Shown here: piece after piece, positions 44,201 through 53,736 of the stretch
Layout: each line of letters begins with the position of its first letter
Position numbering within the stretch: the stretch's first letter is position 1
Origin: Variovorax sp. OV329
GTDB lineage: Bacteria > Pseudomonadota > Gammaproteobacteria > Burkholderiales > Burkholderiaceae_C
Reading direction: 5' to 3'
Length of the DNA stretch: 64,000 nt
Assembly (NCBI RefSeq): GCF_900114785.1
Contig: NZ_FOUG01000015.1
Span: 62,001 to 126,000, forward strand
Notes under the pieces: model-generated
What the model saw: only the letters and a program-made list of their open reading frames with translations
Databases searched by the model: none
What the model was told of the DNA's origin: nothing
Translations under genes and position numbers: made by a program

Positions 44201-47200
44201 GCCGCCTCGGCCATCGAGGCTGCGGCTTCCATGTCCACCGCGACGATGCGCGAGACGCCCTGCTCCTGCATGGTCACGCCGATCAGTTGCTCGGCCATCT
44301 CCATGGCGATCTTGTTGTGGCTGATGAAGAGGAACTGGGTCTCTTTGCTCATGGCGGTCACGAGTTTGGCATAGCGCTCGGTGTTGGCGTCGTCCAGCGG
44401 CGCGTCCACCTCGTCCAGCAGGCAGAAGGGCGCGGGGTTGAGCTGGAAGATGGCGAAGACCAGCGCGATGGCGGTCAGCGCCTTCTCGCCGCCCGAGAGC
44501 AGGTGGATGGTCTGGTTCTTCTTGCCCGGTGGCTGCGCCAACACCTGCACGCCCGAATCCAGGATCTCGTCGCCCGTCATCACCAGCTTGGCGTTGCCGC
44601 CGCCGAAGAGCTCGGGGAACATGCGGCTGAAGTGGTCGTTGACGATCTTGAAGGTACCGCCCAGCAGCTCGCGCGTCTCGCCGTCGATCTTGCGGATGGC
44701 GTCCTCCAGCGTGCCGATGGCTTCGTTCAGGTCGGCGGACTGCGCATCCAGGAAGGTCTTGCGCTCGCTGGCCACGTTCAGCTCGTCCAGGGCAGCCAGG
44801 TTGACCGCGCCCAGTGCAGCGACTTCGCGGTGCAGGCGGTCGATCTCGGTCTGCAGGCCCGTCAGGCGCACCTTGTCGGACTCGATGGAAGCGGCCACTG
44901 CCTCCAGGTCGGCCTGCGCGTCGGTGAGCAGCTGCGAGTACTGCTCGAAGCCCAGGCGCGCCGCCTGTTCCTTGAGCTGGAACTCCGTGATGCGCTGGCG
45001 AAGCGGGTCGAGCGCGCGCTCGATCTGCAGGCGGCGCTCGTCGCTGGCGCGCAGCTTGATGGTCAGGTCGTCGTACTGGCTGCGGGTGGCGCCCAGGGCC
45101 GCCTCGCGCTCCATCTTCAGCGACAGCGCGTTCTGCAGGCCGGCCTGCGCCGCTGCGTCTGACAGCCGCTCCAGCTCGGCGCGGGCACGCCGGTCTTCGT
45201 CGGCGAGCGACACGGACTGCTGCTCGGCCGTCTGGATGGCGCGCTGCAGCTCGGCGCGCCGCGCGTCGAGGGTGCGCTGTGCGAAGGTTGCCTCCTGCGC
45301 CTGGCGCTCCAGGCTGCGGTGCTGCTCGCGGCTGTCGGCCAGGCGGCGCTGCGCCTCGATGACCTTCTCGTCGAGCTGGGCGTGGCGCTCCTGGCTATCG
45401 GCCAGCTGCATGTCCAGTTCCTCGAAGCGGGCCTCGGCGGCGACGCGGCGCTCCTGCAGCTCTTCGAGTTGCGCGTTGACCTCGCCCAGGTCGGAATTGA
45501 GCTGCGCGCTGCGGGCGCGGGTCTGCTCGGCCAGCTGCGTCAGGCGCAGCGTCTCCACCTGCAGCTCGTGCGAGCGCGACTGGGTGTCGGCGGCTTCGCG
45601 CCGGGCGGTGACCAGGCGCGAGGCAGAGTCGGTGTAGGCGGCCTCGGCTCGCACCAGCGCGCTGCGGGCCTCTTCGCTGAGCAGGGCCTGGGCACGCAGC
45701 TGGCGCTCGAGGTTCTCCATCTCCTGCTGGCGGGCCAGCAGGCCGGCCTGCTCGGAATCCTGCGCGTAGAAGTTGACGCCGTGGGCCGACACGGCATGGC
45801 CGCTCTTCACATAGATCACGCCGCCCGGGGGCAGCTTGTCGCGCAATGACAGCGCCTCTTCGAAACTCTGGGCGGTGAAGCTGTCATGCAGCCAGTCGGA
45901 CAGCAGGGCCTGCAAGCCGGCGTCGTTCAGGCGCAGCAGGTCTGCCAGGCGCGGCAGGCTGCCGGCGGCTGCGGGCTGCGCGGCACTGGGCGGGCTGTAG
46001 AAGGCCAGCTTTGCGGGCGGCGCGTCCTTGCCCTCGGCACCGAGGAAGCCGCGCACCATGTCCAGGCGGCTGATCTCCAGCGCGCCCATGCGCTCGCGCA
46101 AGGCGGCTTCCAGTGCGTTCTCCCAGCCCTGCTCGATGTGGATCCTGGTCCACAGGCCCTGCAGGCCTTCCAGGCCGTGCCTGGCGAGCCAGGGCGCGAG
46201 CTTGCCGTCGGTCTTGACCTTCTCCTGCAGGGCGCGCAGCGCCTCCAGGCGGGCGGACAGCTCGGCATGGCGGGCGCTCTCGGTGTTGACCTGCTGCTGC
46301 TTCTCGCGCCGCGACTCGTCCAGCAGCGGCACCGATTCCTGCAGCTCGTGCAGGCGGGCATCGGATTCGCTCGCGGCTTCCTGCGCGGCGGCCAACTGCT
46401 CCTGCATGTCGGCGAGCTTGGCCTCGTCGGGCGCGGCCAGGGCGCGCTTGTCGGTTTCGAGCCGCTCGGCGCGGACGCTGAGCTGGCGCACCTGGTCGTC
46501 GATGTTGCGCTGGTCCGCCGCCAGCACCTGGATCTGCTGCTGCACCTGCGTGACTGCCACCCGCTGCGAGTTGGCCTCGTCCTGGGCGCGCTGCTGCGCT
46601 TCTTCCAGCTCGGGCATGCGGGCGTCGTGCTCCTCGAGCTGCGCGGCCAGGAGGATCGCTTGCTCCTCGGCGTCCACGCCCTGCCCGGCCAGCGTCTCGA
46701 TCTCGGCCTGGGCTTCCTCGCGACGGGTGCCCCACTGCGCGATCTGCTCCTTGAGCTGGACCAGGCGCTGCTCGACGCGCTGGCGGCCCTCGACCACGAA
46801 GCGGATCTCGCCTTCGAGCCGGCCGACCTCGGCGCTGGCCTCGTACAGCTTGCCCTGCGACTGGTTGACCTGGTCGCCGGCCGCGTAGTGGGCCTGGCGC
46901 ACGGTTTCGAGCTCAGCCTCGACATGGCGCAGCTCGGCGGTGCGGGCTTCAAGGTCGTTGATGGACTTTTCGGCGTCCATCTTGATCTTGGCCTGATCCG
47001 CCTCGCTCTCGCCGCGCTTGAGGAACCACAGCTGGTGCTGCTTGCGCGTGGCATCGCCCTGCAGCGTGTTGTAGCGCGCCGCCACCTCGGCCTGCTTCTC
47101 CAGCTTCTCGAGGTTGGCGTTGAGCTCGCGCAGGATGTCTTCCACGCGCGTCAGGTTCTCGCGCGTGTCCGAGAGGCGGTTCTCGGTCTCGCGGCGGCGC

Positions 47201-47724
47201 TCCTTGTACTTGGAGACGCCGGCGGCCTCTTCGAGGAACAGGCGCAACTCTTCCGGCTTGGATTCGATGATCCGGCTGATCGTGCCCTGGCCGATGATGG
47301 CGTAGGCCCGCGGGCCCAGGCCGGTGCCAAGGAACACGTCCTGAACGTCGCGCCGGCGCACGGGCTGGTTGTTGATGTAGTAGCTGCTGGTGCCGTCGCG
47401 GGTGAGCACGCGCCGCACCGCGATCTCGGTGAACTGGCTCCACTGGCCGCCGGCGCGATGGTCCGCGTTGTCGAACACCAGTTCCACGCTGGAGCGGCTG
47501 GACTGCTTGCGGCTGGTGGTGCCGTTGAAGATCACGTCCTGCATGGACTCGCCGCGCAGTTCCGAGGCGCGCGATTCGCCCAGCACCCAGCGCACCGCGT
47601 CCATGATGTTCGACTTGCCGCATCCGTTGGGGCCGACCACGCCCACCAGCTGCCCGGGCAGCATGAAGTTGGTCGGCTCAGCGAAGGATTTGAAGCCGGA
47701 AAGCTTGATCGAGTTGAGGCGCAC
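44197..47724 (-). CDS. smc: Chromosome segregation ATPase SMC
   Basis: Condensin-type SMC of 1175 residues that organises and segregates the nucleoid. The Walker A head motif is VVGPNGCGKSNIMDAVRWVLGE (about 30-50). Long coiled coils (about 165-495 and 665-1000) flank a hinge (about 505-640, LARHGLEGLQGLWTRIHIEQ to VIYVKSGHAVSAHG). The C-terminal head has signature LLSGGEKALTAIALVFAIF and Walker B CLLDEVDAPLDDAN. GTG 47724 gives the universal start VRLNSIKLSGFKSF; a TTG 18 codons upstream was rejected. Its stop overlaps the first of two micro-ORFs leading to zipA. Confidence 0.96.
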   Translation of the reverse strand: MRLNSIKLSGFKSFAEPTNFMLPGQLVGVVGPNGCGKSNIMDAVRWVLGESRASELRGESMQDVIFNGTTSRKQSSRSSVELVFDNADHRAGGQWSQFTEIAVRRVLTRDGTSSYYINNQPVRRRDVQDVFLGTGLGPRAYAIIGQGTISRIIESKPEELRLFLEEAAGVSKYKERRRETENRLSDTRENLTRVEDILRELNANLEKLEKQAEVAARYNTLQGDATRKQHQLWFLKRGESEADQAKIKMDAEKSINDLEARTAELRHVEAELETVRQAHYAAGDQVNQSQGKLYEASAEVGRLEGEIRFVVEGRQRVEQRLVQLKEQIAQWGTRREEAQAEIETLAGQGVDAEEQAILLAAQLEEHDARMPELEEAQQRAQDEANSQRVAVTQVQQQIQVLAADQRNIDDQVRQLSVRAERLETDKRALAAPDEAKLADMQEQLAAAQEAASESDARLHELQESVPLLDESRREKQQQVNTESARHAELSARLEALRALQEKVKTDGKLAPWLARHGLEGLQGLWTRIHIEQGWENALEAALRERMGALEISRLDMVRGFLGAEGKDAPPAKLAFYSPPSAAQPAAAGSLPRLADLLRLNDAGLQALLSDWLHDSFTAQSFEEALSLRDKLPPGGVIYVKSGHAVSAHGVNFYAQDSEQAGLLARQQEMENLERQLRAQALLSEEARSALVRAEAAYTDSASRLVTARREAADTQSRSHELQVETLRLTQLAEQTRARSAQLNSDLGEVNAQLEELQERRVAAEARFEELDMQLADSQERHAQLDEKVIEAQRRLADSREQHRSLERQAQEATFAQRTLDARRAELQRAIQTAEQQSVSLADEDRRARAELERLSDAAAQAGLQNALSLKMEREAALGATRSQYDDLTIKLRASDERRLQIERALDPLRQRITEFQLKEQAARLGFEQYSQLLTDAQADLEAVAASIESDKVRLTGLQTEIDRLHREVAALGAVNLAALDELNVASERKTFLDAQSADLNEAIGTLEDAIRKIDGETRELLGGTFKIVNDHFSRMFPELFGGGNAKLVMTGDEILDSGVQVLAQPPGKKNQTIHLLSGGEKALTAIALVFAIFQLNPAPFCLLDEVDAPLDDANTERYAKLVTAMSKETQFLFISHNKIAMEMAEQLIGVTMQEQGVSRIVAVDMEAAASMAEAA

Positions 47725-47921
47725 GAGCTCTTGCCCTGCCTGGCCGGGTTCTGCCTGTATGGCAGGACTTCGATCCAAGCTGTTGATTTACAAGGAATTT
47801 GATCGCAGGGGGAACTGCGGGTCGAGGCGAGGATGATAACTTGCGGTGCCTCATCCCGACGTCCTGGGAGTCCCCAAGTGACCAATGTCAACGACGCATG
47901 CAGCGCCGCCGCGTCTGCGTG

Positions 47922-47936
47922 TAGATTTCCCGCATG
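47922..47936 (+). promoter_or_regulatory. Predicted leaderless promoter (TAGATT, 6 nt, ATG) of the ICMT-like gene
   Basis: TAGATT (47922-47927) is followed by exactly 6 nt (TCCCGC) and ATG 47934, with no Shine-Dalgarno. The same hexamer and spacing precede the PLD gene at 56043. Confidence 0.5.
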
Positions 47937-48500
47937 CTTCTGCCCCTGCAGGCCTACCCCGCAACTTTCGTCATCGTGAGTTCGGTCTTGCTCTACATCT
48001 CGCGCAGGTCGATCACGCGGCCGCGCTCGCACGGTTTCTACCGATTCTTCGCGGTCGAGTGCATCTTCGGCCTGATCTGGATCAACCTGCCGGTCTGGGG
48101 CGACGATCCCGCGCTGTCACCCAGCCAGTTCGCGGCGCTGCTGCTACTGGCCACGTCGGTCTGGCTGCCGCTGCATGCGGCGCGCCGCCTGAGACGGTGG
48201 GGCCAGCCGAACAGCACCCGCCGTGACGAGGCACTGCTCGGCTTCGAGAAGACTACCCGGCTCGTGACCACGGGCGCCTTCCGATACATCCGCCACCCCA
48301 TGTACACGGCGCTGATCTGCCTGGCCTGGGGCGTCTTCCTGCAGCGCTTCACCTGGCTGGGCCTGCTGCTGGTGCTGGCGGCGACCGCGCTGATGTTCAT
48401 CACCGCCTGGCGCGAGGAGAAGGAGTGCCTCGCACATTTCGGCGACGCCTACCGCGACTACATGCGCCGCACGCACCGCTTCGTGCCCTACCTGGTCTAG
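47934..48500 (+). CDS. Isoprenylcysteine methyltransferase-like/PEMT-type membrane protein
   Basis: Integral membrane protein of 188 residues with four to five hydrophobic helices. The C-terminal S-adenosylmethionine-binding signature of the ICMT/PEMT group is present: TTGAFRYIRHPMYTALICLA (about 120-140) and EEKECLAHFGDAYRDYMRRT (about 162-181). Bacterial members probably methylate lipids or small molecules; the acceptor is unknown. It is divergent from smc and precedes a ParA-like gene 78 nt downstream. No ribosome-binding site is present, and a leaderless promoter is predicted. Confidence 0.82.
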   Translation: MLLPLQAYPATFVIVSSVLLYISRRSITRPRSHGFYRFFAVECIFGLIWINLPVWGDDPALSPSQFAALLLLATSVWLPLHAARRLRRWGQPNSTRRDEALLGFEKTTRLVTTGAFRYIRHPMYTALICLAWGVFLQRFTWLGLLLVLAATALMFITAWREEKECLAHFGDAYRDYMRRTHRFVPYLV

Positions 48501-48531
48501 CGGCGCAGCATGTGCGGGCGGGTGCACCCTA

Positions 48532-48578
48532 GAATGCCTCGCAACCCCGGCAACCAACCTCAAAGGCAAGGCAGGTTC
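48532..48578 (+). promoter_or_regulatory. -10 element and leader of the ParA-like gene
   Basis: TAGAAT (48532-48537), 5 of 6 consensus bases, lies about 41 nt before ATG 48579. The leader carries AAGGCAGG as ribosome-binding site. This contrasts with the leaderless pattern of the gene just upstream. Confidence 0.4.
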
Positions 48579-49271
48579 ATGAGCTCCCTCAATTTCATCG
48601 GTGGCGAAAAAGGCGGCGTGGGCAAGTCGGTGACTTCGCGTCTTCTGGCGCAGTACTTCATCGACCGCAGCCGGCCTTTCGTGGGCTTCGACACGGACCG
48701 CTCGCACAGCTCCTTCACGCGCTTCTACCAGGGCTTCGCGTCCCCGGTGGTCGTCGACAGCTTCGAAGGGCTGGACACGGTGGTCAACGGCTTCGAGAAC
48801 AACCCAGAGCAGAGCGTGATCGTCGACCTGGCGGCACAGACGCTGGCGCCGCTGTCGCGGTGGATCAAGGAGTCGGACCTGTTCTCGGTCTTCGACGATC
48901 TGGGGGTGAAGGTCAATTTCTGGCACGTGCTGGACGACGGCCGAGACTCCACCGACCTGCTGGGCACGCTGATCGACACCTTCGGTGACAAGCCCAACTA
49001 CATCGTGGTGCAGAACTACGGCCGCGGCAGCGACTTCGGGCTGCTGCTGGGCTCGCAATCGCTGGCCAAGGCGACGCGGGCGGGTGCCAAGGTCATCGCC
49101 CTGCCCCGCCTGCACGATGCGAGCATGCGCAAGATCGATGCGCAGAACACCAGCTTCTGGAAGGCGGTGAACGACCGCGAGGGCCCCTCGGCCCTCGGCC
49201 TGCTCGAACGCCAGCGCGTGAAGAGCTGGCTGGCGACTTCCTACGCTGCCTTCGACACCTTGCCGCTGTAG
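48579..49271 (+). CDS. ParA/MinD-like P-loop ATPase (orphan)
   Basis: Cytosolic nucleotide-binding protein of 230 residues. The deviant Walker A motif GGEKGGVGKSVTSR lies at residues 8-21, and a switch-like DTDRSHSSF at about 39-47. VIVDLAAQTLAPLSRWI is in the Walker B position. No ParB-like gene or parS-type repeat is nearby, so plasmid-style partitioning is unlikely. Relatives are usually annotated as mobilisation-like or hypothetical ParA proteins. ATG 48579 is chosen over an upstream start at 48510 because it has a ribosome-binding site and a motif at the correct distance. It overlaps the 3' end of dsbB by 31 nt on the opposite strand. Confidence 0.75.
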   Translation: MSSLNFIGGEKGGVGKSVTSRLLAQYFIDRSRPFVGFDTDRSHSSFTRFYQGFASPVVVDSFEGLDTVVNGFENNPEQSVIVDLAAQTLAPLSRWIKESDLFSVFDDLGVKVNFWHVLDDGRDSTDLLGTLIDTFGDKPNYIVVQNYGRGSDFGLLLGSQSLAKATRAGAKVIALPRLHDASMRKIDAQNTSFWKAVNDREGPSALGLLERQRVKSWLATSYAAFDTLPL

Positions 49272-49783
49272 CCCCCGCCCGTGCGGCCTCGCCCGCCGGC
49301 AATCAGAAGGCCGACGATGAGCAGGCCGAACACGGTGAAGGCGACGAAGGACCAGTTGGCGATCGACAGGCCCAGGAAGGTCCAGTCGATCTTGGAGCAG
49401 TCGCCGCTGCCGCGGAAGATCATCGGCAGGGCGCGCTGCAGCGGGAAGGTCTCGATCATCCCGTAGATGTCGCGGCCGCAGCTGGTGAACTCAGGCGGAT
49501 GCCACTGCAGCCAGCTCTGGCGCGCCGCCGTGAAGGCGCCGCCCACGCAGGCCACCAGCCCCAGCACCGCCCAGGCCACGCGGCCCCCTCGGCCGCGCAC
49601 CGCCGAGGCCAGGCCGGCGAACACCGCCACCGCCACCAGCGCGTAGCGCTGCACCACGCACATCGGGCAGGGCTCGAGCCCGACCACGTGCTGCAGGTAC
49701 AGGCCGAAGGCCAGCATGGCCACGCAAGCCAGGCCGATCAGGCCGAACGCACGGCGCGGCGCGCCAAAAAACCAATGGATCAA
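49241..49783 (-). CDS. dsbB: Disulfide bond formation protein DsbB
   Basis: Inner-membrane quinone reductase that reoxidises DsbA; 180 residues with four helices. The first cysteine pair is CPMC (about 39-42) after the second helix start. The second pair is Cys102 (TSCGRD) and Cys128 (SGDCSK) in the second periplasmic loop, with the essential Arg region AARQSWLQW between. The start is an inferred TTG at 49783 overlapping the cysA stop (TTGA); no ATG exists before the first helix. Co-translation with sulfate-uptake genes is unusual. The 3' end overlaps the convergent ParA-like gene. Confidence 0.92.
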   Translation of the reverse strand: MIHWFFGAPRRAFGLIGLACVAMLAFGLYLQHVVGLEPCPMCVVQRYALVAVAVFAGLASAVRGRGGRVAWAVLGLVACVGGAFTAARQSWLQWHPPEFTSCGRDIYGMIETFPLQRALPMIFRGSGDCSKIDWTFLGLSIANWSFVAFTVFGLLIVGLLIAGGRGRTGGGYSGKVSKAA

Positions 49784-50877
49784 GGTGACACCCAGTCTTC
49801 TTCGACGAACACCCGGGCCTTGCGGGGCGTGGCAACCACTTTGGCGCCTTCCTTCAGACCCAGGTCGCGGAACTGTTGCGCAGGGATTTGCGCTTCGATG
49901 ATGGTTCCGCTGCCTGGATTATCAGGATTCGATTCGACCGGCTCGAGTTCCAGCCGCGCGATGGGTCCGACCACGATGGCGCGGCCGATGCTCGCCACGA
50001 TGCCGCTGGCACCCTCGACATAGGGGCGCACCTCCAGGTCGTGCGGGCGCACATAGGCCAGGGCCTTGGCGTCGCGCGCGCCGCCGTGCTCGGGGGCCTC
50101 GAAGCGCACGCCCTGCACCTCGACCTCGCCCTCGTGGGCGCGGCCGTGGAACAGGTTCACGTCACCCAGGAAGCCGTAGACGAAGGGGCTGGCCGGGTGG
50201 TCCCACACCTGCTGGGGCGAGCCCACCTGCTCGATGCGGCCGCTGTTCATCAGCACCACGCGGTCGGCCACTTCGAGCGCCTCTTCCTGGTCGTGGGTGA
50301 CGAAGATGGAGGTGACGTGCAGTTCGTCGTGCAGCCGGCGCAGCCAGCGGCGCAGTTCCTTGCGCACCTTGGCGTCCAGCGCGCCGAAAGGCTCGTCCAG
50401 CAGCAGCACCTTGGGCTCGACCGCCAGGGCACGCGCCAGGGCGATGCGCTGGCGCTGGCCGCCCGAGAGCTGCGAGGGATAGCGGTCGGCCAGCCAGTCG
50501 AGCTGCACCAGCTTGAGCAGGTCCGTCACCTTGGCCTTGATCTGGGCTTCGCTGGGCCGCGTGGCGCGGGGCTTCACCCGCAGGCCGAAGGCCACGTTCT
50601 CGAACACCGACATGTGGCGGAACAGCGCGTAGTGCTGGAACACGAAGCCCACCTGGCGCTCGCGCACGTGCACCGCGGTGGTGTCCTCGCCGGCGAACAG
50701 GATGCTCCCGGCGTCGGCCGTCTCCAGGCCGGCAATGATGCGCAGCAGCGTGGTCTTGCCGCAGCCCGAGGGGCCCAGCAGGGCCACCAGCTCGCCGGAC
50801 TCGACGTCCAGGTTGACGTTGCGCAGCGCGTGGAAGTCGCCGAACTGCTTGCTGACGTTGCGGATCTCGATGCTCAT
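49780..50877 (-). CDS. cysA: Sulfate/thiosulfate ABC transporter ATP-binding protein CysA
   Basis: ATPase of the sulfate importer, 365 residues. Walker A is [20 protein letters not shown] (about 34-53), the signature [15 protein letters not shown] (about 136-150) and Walker [21 protein letters not shown] (about 156-175), with the H-loop [14 protein letters not shown]-type C-terminal domain (about 240-365) contains [12 protein letters not shown], typical of CysA. It lies 24 nt after cysW. Its stop overlaps the dsbB TTG. Confidence 0.96.
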   Translation of the reverse strand: MSIEIRNVSKQFGDFHALRNVNLDVESGELVALLGPSGCGKTTLLRIIAGLETADAGSILFAGEDTTAVHVRERQVGFVFQHYALFRHMSVFENVAFGLRVKPRATRPSEAQIKAKVTDLLKLVQLDWLADRYPSQLSGGQRQRIALARALAVEPKVLLLDEPFGALDAKVRKELRRWLRRLHDELHVTSIFVTHDQEEALEVADRVVLMNSGRIEQVGSPQQVWDHPASPFVYGFLGDVNLFHGRAHEGEVEVQGVRFEAPEHGGARDAKALAYVRPHDLEVRPYVEGASGIVASIGRAIVVGPIARLELEPVESNPDNPGSGTIIEAQIPAQQFRDLGLKEGAKVVATPRKARVFVEEDWVSP

Positions 50878-50901
50878 TTCTTGTTCCTCTCGCTCACTCT
50901 G

Positions 50902-51816
50902 TCATGCCGCGGCCGCGTCCTGCGGCGGGCGCTCCGGCGGCAGGTCGGCCAGGGCCTTCATCTCACGCTCGTGCCGCCATTCGATGAAGGACTTGATCAC
51001 CAGCGTGACCAGGGCCAGGATGGCCAGCAGCGAGGCCACGGCGAAGGCCGCGACGGACTGGTACTCGTTGTAGAGCACCTCCACGTGCAGCGGCATGGTG
51101 TTGGTCTGGCCGCGGATGTGGCCCGAGACGACCGACACCGCGCCGAACTCGCCCATGGCCCGCGCATTGCACAGGATCACGCCATACAGCAGGCCCCACT
51201 TGATGTTGGGCAGCGTCACGCGCCAGAAGGTCTGCCAGCCGGTGGCGCCCAGCACGATGGCCGCCTGCTCCTCGTCCGTGCCCTGCGCCTGCATCAGCGG
51301 AATGAGTTCGCGCGCAATGAAGGGGAAGGTCACGAAGATCGTCGCCAGCACGATCCCGGGCACGGCGAAGATGATCTTGATGTCGTGCGCGGCCAGCCAG
51401 GGGCCGAACCAGCCCTGGGCACCGAACACGAGCACGTAGATCAGGCCCGCCACCACGGGCGACACCGCGAACGGCAGGTCCACCAGCGTGGTCAGGATCG
51501 CCTTGCCACGGAACTCGAACTTCGCGATGGCCCAGGCCGCCGCAACGCCAAACACCAGGTTCAACGGCACCGTGATGGCAGCGACGATCAGCGTCAGGCG
51601 GATGGCCGCCCACGCATCGGGCTCGCGCAGCGCTTCGAGGTAGGCGTCCAGGCCCTTGCGCAGCGCCTCGGTTGCCACCGCCGCCAGCGGCAGTACCAGG
51701 AACAGGCCCATGAAGGCCAGCGCAAGGCCGATGAGCAGCACGCGCACCAGCGGCGACTCCGTGGTGCCCGCCTGCGCGCGGCGCACGCTGCCGCGCAATG
51801 CCGGTCCTCCGCTCAT
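50902..51816 (-). CDS. cysW: Sulfate ABC transporter permease CysW
   Basis: Membrane permease of 304 residues with six helices. The EAA loop is [24 protein letters not shown], and the CysW-like [25 protein letters not shown] stretch follows. ATG 51816 overlaps the cysT stop by 4 nt (ATGA). An upstream ATG at 51846 was rejected because it lies inside cysT. It pairs with CysT to form the sulfate channel. Confidence 0.95.
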   Translation of the reverse strand: MSGGPALRGSVRRAQAGTTESPLVRVLLIGLALAFMGLFLVLPLAAVATEALRKGLDAYLEALREPDAWAAIRLTLIVAAITVPLNLVFGVAAAWAIAKFEFRGKAILTTLVDLPFAVSPVVAGLIYVLVFGAQGWFGPWLAAHDIKIIFAVPGIVLATIFVTFPFIARELIPLMQAQGTDEEQAAIVLGATGWQTFWRVTLPNIKWGLLYGVILCNARAMGEFGAVSVVSGHIRGQTNTMPLHVEVLYNEYQSVAAFAVASLLAILALVTLVIKSFIEWRHEREMKALADLPPERPPQDAAAA

Positions 51817-52715
51817 GACGTGCCTCCCGAGCGCTTGCGCTGCCACCCTTGCAGTCCGTTGATGACCAGCAGCATCACGAAGGAGATGACCAGCATCACC
51901 AGCGCCACCGCGGTCGCGCCGGCAAAGTCGTACTGCTCCAGCTTGCCGATGATGATCAGCGGCGTGATCTCCGAGATCATGGGCATGTTGCCGGCGATGA
52001 AGATCACCGAGCCGTACTCACCGATGGCACGTGCGAAGGCCATGGCGAAGCCGGTCATCAGCGCCGGCATGATCGCGGGAAGGATCACGCGCCAGAAGGT
52101 CTGAAGCCGGGTGGCACCCAGCGAGGTCGCGGCCTCTTCCAGTTCCTTCTCGGTGTCTTCCAGCACCGGCTGCACCGTGCGCACCACGAAGGGCAGCCCG
52201 ATGAAGATGAGCGCGATCACCACGCCGGCCGGCGTGAAGGCCAGCTTGATGCCGTGCGGCTCCAGGTACTGGCCGATCCAGCCATTGCCGGCCAGCAGCG
52301 CCGTGAGCGAAATGCCCGCCACCGCGGTGGGCAACGCGAAGGGCAGGTCCACCAGCGCGTCGATGATGCGCTTGCCGGGAAACTGGTAGCGCACCAGCAC
52401 CCACGCCACCAGCAGGCCGCCGAAGAGGTTGACCAGCGCCGCCAGGAAGGAGGCGCCGAAGGTCAGGCGGTAGGAGGCCAGCACGCGCGGCGAGCTGACG
52501 GCCGTCCAGAAATGGTCCCAGCTCAGCGTGAAGGTCTTGAAGACCAGCGCCGACAGCGGAATCAAAACGATCAGGCACAGGTAGAACAGCGCGTAGCCCA
52601 GCGTCAGGTTGAAGCCGGGCAGCACCCGCTTGGCCTTGCCGCTGCGGGGGCCCTTGCCACGCGAAACCGGCGCTGCCGGTTTGGATGGCAGCGCCGGGGA
52701 AATCGAAGCGCTCAT
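51813..52715 (-). CDS. cysT: Sulfate ABC transporter permease CysT (CysU)
   Basis: Second sulfate permease, 300 residues. A short Pro/Lys-rich N-terminus (ending [20 protein letters not shown]) precedes six helices. The EAA loop is [24 protein letters not shown], and the family [19 protein letters not shown] motif is present. It starts 8 nt after the sulfate-binding-protein stop. Its own stop overlaps cysW. Confidence 0.95.
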   Translation of the reverse strand: MSASISPALPSKPAAPVSRGKGPRSGKAKRVLPGFNLTLGYALFYLCLIVLIPLSALVFKTFTLSWDHFWTAVSSPRVLASYRLTFGASFLAALVNLFGGLLVAWVLVRYQFPGKRIIDALVDLPFALPTAVAGISLTALLAGNGWIGQYLEPHGIKLAFTPAGVVIALIFIGLPFVVRTVQPVLEDTEKELEEAATSLGATRLQTFWRVILPAIMPALMTGFAMAFARAIGEYGSVIFIAGNMPMISEITPLIIIGKLEQYDFAGATAVALVMLVISFVMLLVINGLQGWQRKRSGGTS

Positions 52716-52722
52716 GGCCTGC

Positions 52723-53736
52723 CTACTTGGCGCCCGGGGTGTAGATCTTGTCGAACTGGCCGCCGTCGTTGAAGTGCACCTTCTGCGCTTCGCTCAGGCT
52801 GCCGAACAGTTCCTGCACGGTGAACAGCTGCACCGGCTTGAAGGTGTCGGCGTGCTTCTTCAGGATGGCCTGCGAGCGCGGACGCAGCGCGTGCTTGGCG
52901 GCGATCTCCTGGCCTTCGTCCGAATACAGGTAGTCGAGGTAGGCCTTGGCCAGCTCGCCGGTGCCCTTCTTGGCCGTGGTGCGCTCGACCACCGCCACCG
53001 GGTTCTCGGCCACGATGCTGATCGACGGATACACGGAGTCCACCTTGCCGGCGCCGAACTCGCGATCGATGGAGACCACTTCGGATTCGAAGGTGATCAG
53101 CACGTCGCCGATGTTGCGCTGCAGGAAGGCGGTGGTGGCATCGCGGCCGCCGCGTGCCAGCACCGGCACGTTCTTGAACAGCTTGCCGACGAACTCGGCG
53201 GCCTGGGCGTCGCTGCCGCCCTTCTTCTTCACGTAGCCCCAGGCAGCCAGGTAGGCGTAGCGGCCATTGCCGCCGGTCTTGGGGTTGACGACCACGACCT
53301 GCACGCCGGGCTTGATCAGGTCGTCCCAGTCCTTGATGGCCTTGGGGTTGCCGTTGCGCACCAGGAACAGCATGGTCGAGGTGGTGGGCGCCGCGTTGTC
53401 GGGGAATTTCTTGGCCCAGTCCTTGGCGACCACGCCCTTGTCGGCCAGGAACTCGATGTCGGTGCTGGTGTTCATGGTCACCACGTCGGCCTCCAGGCCA
53501 TCGGCCACCGAACGCGCCTGCGCGCTGGAGCCGGCGTGCGACTGGTCGATCTTGACGTCCTTGCCGGTGGTCTTCTTGTAGTGGGCGACGAAGGCGGCGT
53601 TGTAGTCCTTGTAGAACTCACGGGCCACGTCGTAGGACACGTTCAGCAGGCTGTTCCCTTGTTGCGCGAAGGCAGGCGCCACGGCGGCGGAGGCCAGGGC
53701 AAGAGCGGCGAGGATTTTTATGGTTCTGGTGGTCAT
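52723..53736 (-). CDS. sbp: Periplasmic sulfate-binding protein
   Basis: Sulfate receptor of the CysTWA importer, 337 residues. A signal peptide (MTTRTIKILAALALASAAVAPAFA) is cleaved before QQGNSLLNVSYD. Sulfate-binding contacts match the family: NVSYDVAREFYKDYN, HAGSSAQARSVADGLEADVV and NPKTGGNGRYAYLAAWG. ATG 53736 overlaps the stop of the upstream hydrolase gene (ATGA), and translation is probably coupled because the free-standing ribosome-binding site is weak. Confidence 0.95.
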   Translation of the reverse strand: MTTRTIKILAALALASAAVAPAFAQQGNSLLNVSYDVAREFYKDYNAAFVAHYKKTTGKDVKIDQSHAGSSAQARSVADGLEADVVTMNTSTDIEFLADKGVVAKDWAKKFPDNAAPTTSTMLFLVRNGNPKAIKDWDDLIKPGVQVVVVNPKTGGNGRYAYLAAWGYVKKKGGSDAQAAEFVGKLFKNVPVLARGGRDATTAFLQRNIGDVLITFESEVVSIDREFGAGKVDSVYPSISIVAENPVAVVERTTAKKGTGELAKAYLDYLYSDEGQEIAAKHALRPRSQAILKKHADTFKPVQLFTVQELFGSLSEAQKVHFNDGGQFDKIYTPGAK

